Of a stretch of DNA of 64,000 nucleotides, positions 58,620 to 64,000 are shown piece by piece. A program made the translations under genes and the position numbers. The notes beneath the pieces are model-generated. The model was not told the origin of the DNA and did not search any database. It worked only from the letters and a program-made list of their open reading frames with translations. The stretch is taken from contig OX352772.1 in assembly GCA_947095535.1 (NCBI GenBank), forward strand, positions 109,328,903-109,392,902, in the 5' to 3' direction. This stretch comes from Poecilobothrus nobilitatus. Lineage: Eukaryota > Arthropoda > Insecta > Diptera > Dolichopodidae. Within the stretch, counting starts at the first letter, position 1. The number at the start of each line of letters is the position of its first letter.

Positions 58620-59690
58620 GACCAAAATGTTGCAGGGTAATTGGGCTTAACAGTTTTTTCTAATGGGTTTTTTGAAAAATTCCCTATGTAATTTTTCGCA
58701 AACCAATTGCACATTTTTTTGGCATCCTTATTTTTTTTTAAATGATTACTTAGCTTAGAGTAATAATTTTAAACTTTGCCAGGTGGCATGAAAGCTAAGC
58801 TTTTTAGCACGCGAATCTTAAGGCTGAAACTTTCATTTTTGCCATACTTTTTAGCTAGGTGTTGCTTATGGACTTGTCTCCAAAGTATCTGACCAAAATG
58901 AAAGAGGCAGCCTTTAAATTCAGTGGATGGAAAAAATTGCCTAGCTGCCGTTACGATGGATTTTTCAAAATCCGATATAATGCGGATCGGATTTAATGGC
59001 AGACGATATCCCTCACTAATTCGGCATAGCTCAGAAAAAATTGAGACATATGCAATTGTTGCTTTGGAGCTTATGATACAAAATATTAGTGGTACTATCT
59101 CCGTTCCAATTTTGCCATGGATAGTGAAAAGCTGACGCATTAGATGAGGAACCACATCAAAAGTTCCATCCATTATCCAACAGTCAGCCTTAGACAGGAG
59201 TGAAACACTAGTTTTTGTTCCTAATAAATTAATGACAGTTTATTATTACTTAATGCACTTGTTGTAAATTATTTAAATCATACCTAATATTATGTTTCTA
59301 CCACCAATAAATGTTTTTTCTGAAAGTATAAATAGTTCACCTTCTATGTACCGCAAATCTTCTGCTATATCAATTTCCATAATATTAGAGGGTTCTTTGG
59401 TTGTAACTGAGCGCACCCTTGAAATTTTTCTTCTTTGAGCTTCCATTGGAGGTAAATATACGCGAAATTGTGGTCATGATTATGTGCGGCTCCTTTTTTT
59501 ATTATTTTGTGCGTACCATCTTCAATAACTGTTACAAGACGGCCTTTAAAATAAACGTTTTTTTTTTTTCACATGCCCACCTAAAGTTTTCTTTATATTT
59601 TTTTTCTAATTGGTATATACAATTACAATTAATTTTTCTTTGCCTTTATTTGTTCTCACAACTGAAATATCGTCACTGATGTTTAATAAA
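58620..59690 (-). pseudogene. MULE transposase, left copy
   Basis: Minus strand. The N-terminal FLYWCH-type finger lies at about 59680-59470: KLIVIVYTNLE-type start, WACEKKK, FKGRLVTVIEDGTHK and GAAHNHD. The Cys before KGRL is Phe here. About 100 bases present in the right copy are deleted after NHD. After the intron the MULE domain reads MDGTFDVVPHLMRQLFTIHG (first catalytic Asp, 59173), ISSKATIAYVSIFSELCRIS, IRIISDFEKSIVTAARQFFP (second Asp) and GCLFHFGQILWRQV. A point change gives TAA at 58769-58771. Coding homology continues to about 58600, where a deletion of about 350 bases (relative to the right copy) removes the end. Confidence 0.8.
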
Positions 59691-59700
59691 ATTAAATTAT

Positions 59701-60260
59701 AAAATTTTAAATTTTAAATTTTTAATATAATTAACAAAAACTATCACAAAAACCACAAAATGATAAAACTAATAAGAATTTAATTGAATAAAACTAAGCT
59801 AAACTTTATATGACGACAGAAACATGTGCAAATGCATAAATGCAATAAAACCGGTCGGATCAAAATAGAAGTAATATTTTAAAAGGGTGGCATTTTGATA
59901 AGCAAGAAAAAAAATGTTAATGATATTTTAATTTTCTACATTATTTTAAAAGCTACAATTTACATTTTTCATATATTATATATATTTATAATAAAATATA
60001 ACTAATATATTATATTATATTATATTAACCAATATATATGATATTTTCTAAGAGATAGGTATTAATAATTTTTATTTTTGAACATTATACCGCAAGTTGT
60101 AAGCCAAAATAAAATAGTGTACCCACTTTTTAGTTCCGCTTATGAACAATAAATTATGACACTTTGTTGTTTATCTTTATCATAATCGTCAACGCATACG
60201 ATAAATCATCAACTCAAAGCTTGATATCCATATATATTATTATATATTAATTTGATATAT

Positions 60261-60301
<41 letters not shown>

Positions 60302-60785
60302 TATATATATTATATATTAATTCGATATTCTATTTTCATTATACTTTTTTTTAAATGTTTCATTTATTTGTTCTTTTATTATGTAGAATTGCTTATACAA
60401 AACAAAAAGAACAACAAATTATTATACAAAAACAAAAACTAATAAATGCACGTGGCTAATTTTGTTAGCTCTCTGATTCATATATATATTAAATTAGAAT
60501 TATTTATAAGCTATTGCCTATTTAAGATAATATTATCTTTATGAAAATTATTTATTTTGATTATAATCATTATAATTTTATGCTTTATTTTGATTACTGA
60601 TATTACTTGATTAATTTAAACTGATAATTTACTTTGATTACCAATTTTAAAAACAACAAAATAGTATAAATAAATAGAGAAAAAAAATATGTATAGAATT
60701 TATAAATTAAGAAAAGAGGTATAAAAACTTAAATTTAAATTGGGTCGCGCGGCCCAAATAAATTTACAAAAATAAAACAAAAAAA
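59701..60785. other. Spacer between the two MULE copies
   Basis: AT-rich, no ORF. It contains a TATATA run (60258-60290) and a phrase, AATAAAACAAAAAAAAGCGA (about 60767-60789), that recurs outside the right arm at 63568-63590. It would be the shared 5' region of both transposase genes. Confidence 0.55.
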
Positions 60786-60814
60786 AGCGATATTTTAATT
60801 TAATTTTATTAAAC

Positions 60815-62198
60815 ATGAAAGACGATATTTCGTTTGTGAGAACATATAAAGGCAAAGAAAAATTAATTGTATGTGGTTACATATACCATTTAGAAAAAAA
60901 ATATAAAGAAAACTTTAGGTGGGCATGTGAAAAAAAAAAACGATTATTGTAAAGGCCGTCTTGTAACAATTATTGAAGATGGTACGCACAAAATAATAAA
61001 AAAAGGAGCCGCACATAATCATGACCCAATACCATGACACATAATCATGACCCAACTTGGGTTAAAACTGCTGCGCGTGACACTGAGTCAAGTTCATCGC
61101 AAATTATACGTAACAGTGTCACAGTATGCAATCCACAATTTCGCGTATATTTACCTCCAATGGAAGCTCAAAGAAGAAAAATTTCAAGGGTGCGCTCAGT
61201 TACAACCAAAGAACCCTCTAATATTATGGAAATTGATATAGCAGAAGATTTGCGGTACATAGAAGGTGAACTATTTATACTTTCAGAAAAAACATTTATT
61301 GGTGGTAGAAACATAATATTAGGTATGATTTAAATAATTTACAACAAGTTCATTAAGTAATAATAAACTGTCATTAATTTATTAGGAACAAAAACTAGTG
61401 TTTCACTCCTGTCTAAGGCTGACTGTTGGATAATGGATGGAACTTTTGATGTGGTTCCTCATCTAATGCGTCAGCTTTTCACTATCCATGGCAAAATTGG
61501 AACGGAGATAGTACCACTAATATTTTGTATCATGAGCTCCAAAGCAACAATTGCATATGTCTCAATTTCGATCCGCATTATATCGGATTTTGAAAAATCC
61601 ATCGTAACGGCAGCTAGGCAATTTTTTCCATCCACTGAATTTAAAGGCTGCCTCTTTCATTTTGGTCAGATACTTTGGAGACAAGTCCATAAGCAACACC
61701 TAGCTAAAAAGTATGGCAAAAATGAAAGTTTCAGCCTTAAGATTCGCATGCTTAAAAGCTTAGCTTTTGTGCCACCTGTCGAAGTTTTAAATTATTACTC
61801 TATGCTAAGTAATCATTTAAAAAAAAATAAGGATGGCAAAAAAATGTGCAATTGGTTTGCGAAAAATTACATAGGGAATTTTTCAAAAAACCCATTAGAA
61901 AAAACTGTTAAGCCCAATTACCCTGCAACATTTTGGTCTGTAACGGGTAACGAAGAATTACATTTTCCTCGAACTCAAAATAATGTTGAGGCAGGCATCG
62001 TCGTTTACAGGTAAAAGTATTAAAAAGTAATAAATTTGTACTATATATTATTATATAATTATTAAAATCTTGGTGGTAATCAACAAATCTCATATTGGCT
62101 TATATAGGTTAATATCTGAAATGAGTAAGGAACTTATTTTGGCTTTAACCAAGATTGAGCAAGCAGAGTGTGGGGAATTGCGCATTTCAAAAAAATGA
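60815..62198 (+). pseudogene. MULE transposase, right copy (three exons)
   Basis: Start ATG at 60815. FLYWCH finger: FVRTYKGKEKLIVCGYIYHL, RWACEKKK, then after a one-base shift in an A11 run YCKGRLVTIIEDGTHKI and GAAHNHDP. A 26-base tandem duplication (61012-61055) follows. Exon 1 ends at 61322 before GTATGA. Exon 2 runs 61386-62010 after TTATTAG, with MDGTFDVVPHLMRQLF, then SISIRIISDFEKS, where 17 residues found in the left copy are missing. GCLFHFGQILWR and the C-terminal region follow. Exon 3 runs 62108-62198 (YRLISEMSKELILALTK), ending in TGA. The intron phases fit. It is longer and better preserved than the left copy. Confidence 0.82.
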
Positions 62199-62259
62199 AA
62201 TAAATTAAAAAAATAAGCGCATTGCAGCTATTATAAAAAGAAGAAGAAAAATGAGTAGG

Positions 62260-63565
62260 CTATCTTTTCTAAAAAGGATCGCCCAAAATATAGTTTTAAA
62301 TTAACATTTTTGGTAAAAATAAGGCGGTTTAGAGTTAATTATTGCAATTATTATTATTATTTCTTATTTTCTATTTATAAAGAATTTAGAAGAATATTTT
62401 GTTTTTGTTACAAATTGAATTATGTTTTTGTTTTTCTATTTCTTTGTTACACAATTTACACTTTGTTATTATACAAATATACGAAAAAATGACTAAATAT
62501 ACAACTATAAGAAAAAAAGACTAAAAAAAATTAAATTATTTCATTCTTTTATTATTTTTATTTTACACGAAATAGCGAGATAAAAGCGATATTTTTATTA
62601 AAGCGAGATTTTTGTGAACGAGATTTTTGAATAGCGAGATTTTTGTGAGCGGGATTAAAGAAAGCGAGCTTCTGGGACGCACCGAGGGCAAACATATCCG
62701 AAAAAATACAACACTCCATACATATATATTTTTATGATGTAATTTTCGGTACCAAAATGAATGCGTTTGTGTGCGAGTATAATATGTATTAGGTTACGTA
62801 TACAGAGAACTGAAATTGAAATTGTGTTTATATATGGGTACACAAATGAATATTCAATTTACTTAAATTTTAGTATGTTTCGAATTCAAATATGTAGTTT
62901 TTTTTTAATTATTTGTCTTTTTCGTATTTGATAAATTATTTTACTATAAACTTTTTACAATTTGAGCTAATTTTTGTAAAGGTATATACCTATGGCCATG
63001 AGCTAGCCACATGGTTATTGCAAAGTCGCGTGGTTATTGCAAAAACTTATTGACATTGTAGACAGTAATAGACATATGTATTTTGATTTGAACATTCTAA
63101 GAGATTGCATCAAATAAATATAAATAGAATTAGAATCTAAAAGAGTATGGTTAATGGTTATATTATGATTGTTTTACTTTTTTTTGAACAAAACAAATTA
63201 AGGATTTGAATTTATTATATTTAGACTTAGTGGTAATAGTCTTAATTAGTGGTAATTAGATGTAGTGGTAATAGTCTATATATATACATACATATATTCG
63301 ATGCTTTTTTTATTCAAAGAATATTTCTATTAATAAGAATCTTCTAAGAGATTATAATATAATTGCCGTTTTATTGCAGGAATTCTTTTTGCTCATACAA
63401 ACAAATGTCAATTGTCAATATCAACCACAGTCCACAGTCCACACCAATACTTAATACATTATTATGAAATATGAAATTTGTGAATGTTTTCTTTTTTTTT
63501 TAAACAAAACAAAATAATAACAATTTTTTTCTCTTTGCTCTTTTTTTTTTATTTGTTCATTTGCT
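62260..63565 (+). repeat. Outer inverted-repeat arm, right
   Basis: Partner of 57374-58600. It contains small extra insertions relative to the left arm, for example a repeated GGTTATTGCAAA phrase near 63012-63045 and a repeated GTGGTAAT phrase near 63230-63270. Confidence 0.75.
62566..62672 (+). repeat. GCGAGATTTTTG short tandem repeats, block 2
   Basis: Units AATAGCGAGAT, AAAGCGAGATTTTTGTG, AACGAGATTTTTG and so on, ending GCGGGATTAAAGAAAGCGAG and followed by CTTCTGGGACGCACC. Confidence 0.75.
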
Positions 63566-63583
63566 AAAAAAATAAAACAAAAA

Positions 63584-63745
63584 AAGCGATATTTTGACCG
63601 GGCGAGATTTTTGTAAGCGAGATTTTGGAATAGCGAGATTTTTGCAGGCGAGATTTTTGAAAAGCGAGATTTTTGTAAGCGAGATTTTTGAAAAGCGAGA
63701 ATTTTGTAAGCGAGATTAAATAAAGCGACCTTTCGTGGCAGACCC
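63584..63745 (+). repeat. GCGAGATTTTTG short tandem repeats, block 3
   Basis: The longest block, with about ten units (GTAAGCGAGATTTTTGAAAA). It ends GCGAGATTAAATAAAGCGAC, then CTTTCGTGGCAGACCCG, the same layout as block 2's end. It lies just outside the right MULE arm and has no partner at the left, so it is a separate copy of the block. Confidence 0.8.
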
Positions 63746-64000
63746 GTTTGTCCTATACACTGTGGATATGAATAAATAAGAAAATAGATTGTACGTACGT
63801 TTGTACCTACATTTACTAAATAGACTTTTTTGTTGTAGAACAATACATTAAGATTTGTAAAAGTGCAACTTAAATACGAGTATGTAGTTTAATAATGTGA
63901 ATGCAATAGTAACCATTATTTAACTGCATGTTAATATATATACAAATATATTATATAATTAATAAAAAGATGGAAGTTTGATATTTTTATGCAAAATGAA
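63746..64000. other. Non-coding AT-rich end of window
   Basis: No gene or repeat recognised. Confidence 0.4.

Larger units (their letters stand above)
57374..63565. mobile_element. Inverted pair of MULE (Mutator-like) elements
   Basis: Left arm 57374-59700 and right arm 60786-63565 are reverse complements over nearly their whole lengths, with indels. Each carries a FLYWCH-finger MULE transposase gene whose 5' end faces the centre. A 1.1-kb spacer separates them. The outer boundaries of homology are AGCAAATGAA (57374) and TTCATTTGCT (63565). No MULE 8-9-bp target duplication was identified. Either two elements inserted head to head, or one element duplicated by inversion. Confidence 0.8.

Noticed and set aside
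63584..63728. GCGAGATTTTTG array as a CRISPR-like array
   Set aside because: Units are contiguous or nearly so, with no unique spacers of constant length, and this is a eukaryotic transposon context.

Overview
The window is strongly AT-rich eukaryotic DNA made up almost entirely of transposable elements in various states of decay. The element mix points to an insect, and a higher fly (Diptera) is my best guess. The evidence is two env-bearing gypsy/17.6-type LTR elements (errantivirus group), a LOA-clade non-LTR element whose first ORF resembles the DUF4780 family and whose tail ends in CCTAA units, a P-superfamily (THAP) transposase, a piggyBac element, MULE, Tc1/mariner, hAT-like and Helitron remnants, and tRNA-derived SINEs. 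Species cannot be fixed from the sequence. Only one segment looks like a host protein-coding exon: an acyltransferase-3 / NRF-6-like (drop-dead-like) exon at 36056-36431 on the minus strand.

Layout. 322-1606: Helitron helicase relic (+). 2067-9502: LTR element 1 (+), with an ATAT duplication, near-identical LTRs, Gag-Pol in one frame interrupted by one stop in integrase, and a broken env. 9507-12171: non-coding, one SINE copy and two head-to-head mariner scraps. 12172-23677: about 11.5 kb bounded by inverted repeats of about 215-225 bp. It encloses a minus-strand P-type transposase gene (exons 22079 to 13959) whose first visible intron has received a LOA retrotransposon (16279-21502, +). 23959-24918: small hAT-like element. 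25968-34682: LTR element 2 (+), gypsy-like, with a TATA duplication, a clear T TTT TTA frameshift site, and a badly damaged pol and env. 34690-35810: non-LTR fragment. 36056-36431: NRF-6-like exon. 36516-37402: second LOA fragment. 37403-38625: 5'-truncated non-LTR element (-). 38718-43181: complete-ended piggyBac (-) in a TTAA site, whose transposase frame contains 1,367 uninterrupted bases of ATT repeat. 43385-50590: three nested or abutting non-LTR elements. 50940-52023: mariner (-). 52235-54110: second Helitron relic (-). 54317-57250: SINEs and a decayed tandem-repeat element. 57374-63565: two MULE copies (FLYWCH finger plus MULE transposase) in inverted, head-to-head orientation around a 1.1-kb spacer. 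63584-63728: GCGAGATTTTTG tandem repeats.

The genes do not form a pathway. Each block is a self-contained mobile element, and the layout records successive insertions. No transposase or polymerase here looks intact: every one I followed has at least one stop, frameshift, deletion or catalytic substitution. No CRISPR array, rRNA or canonical tRNA gene was seen. All family assignments are from motif recognition by eye; none was confirmed by a database search.
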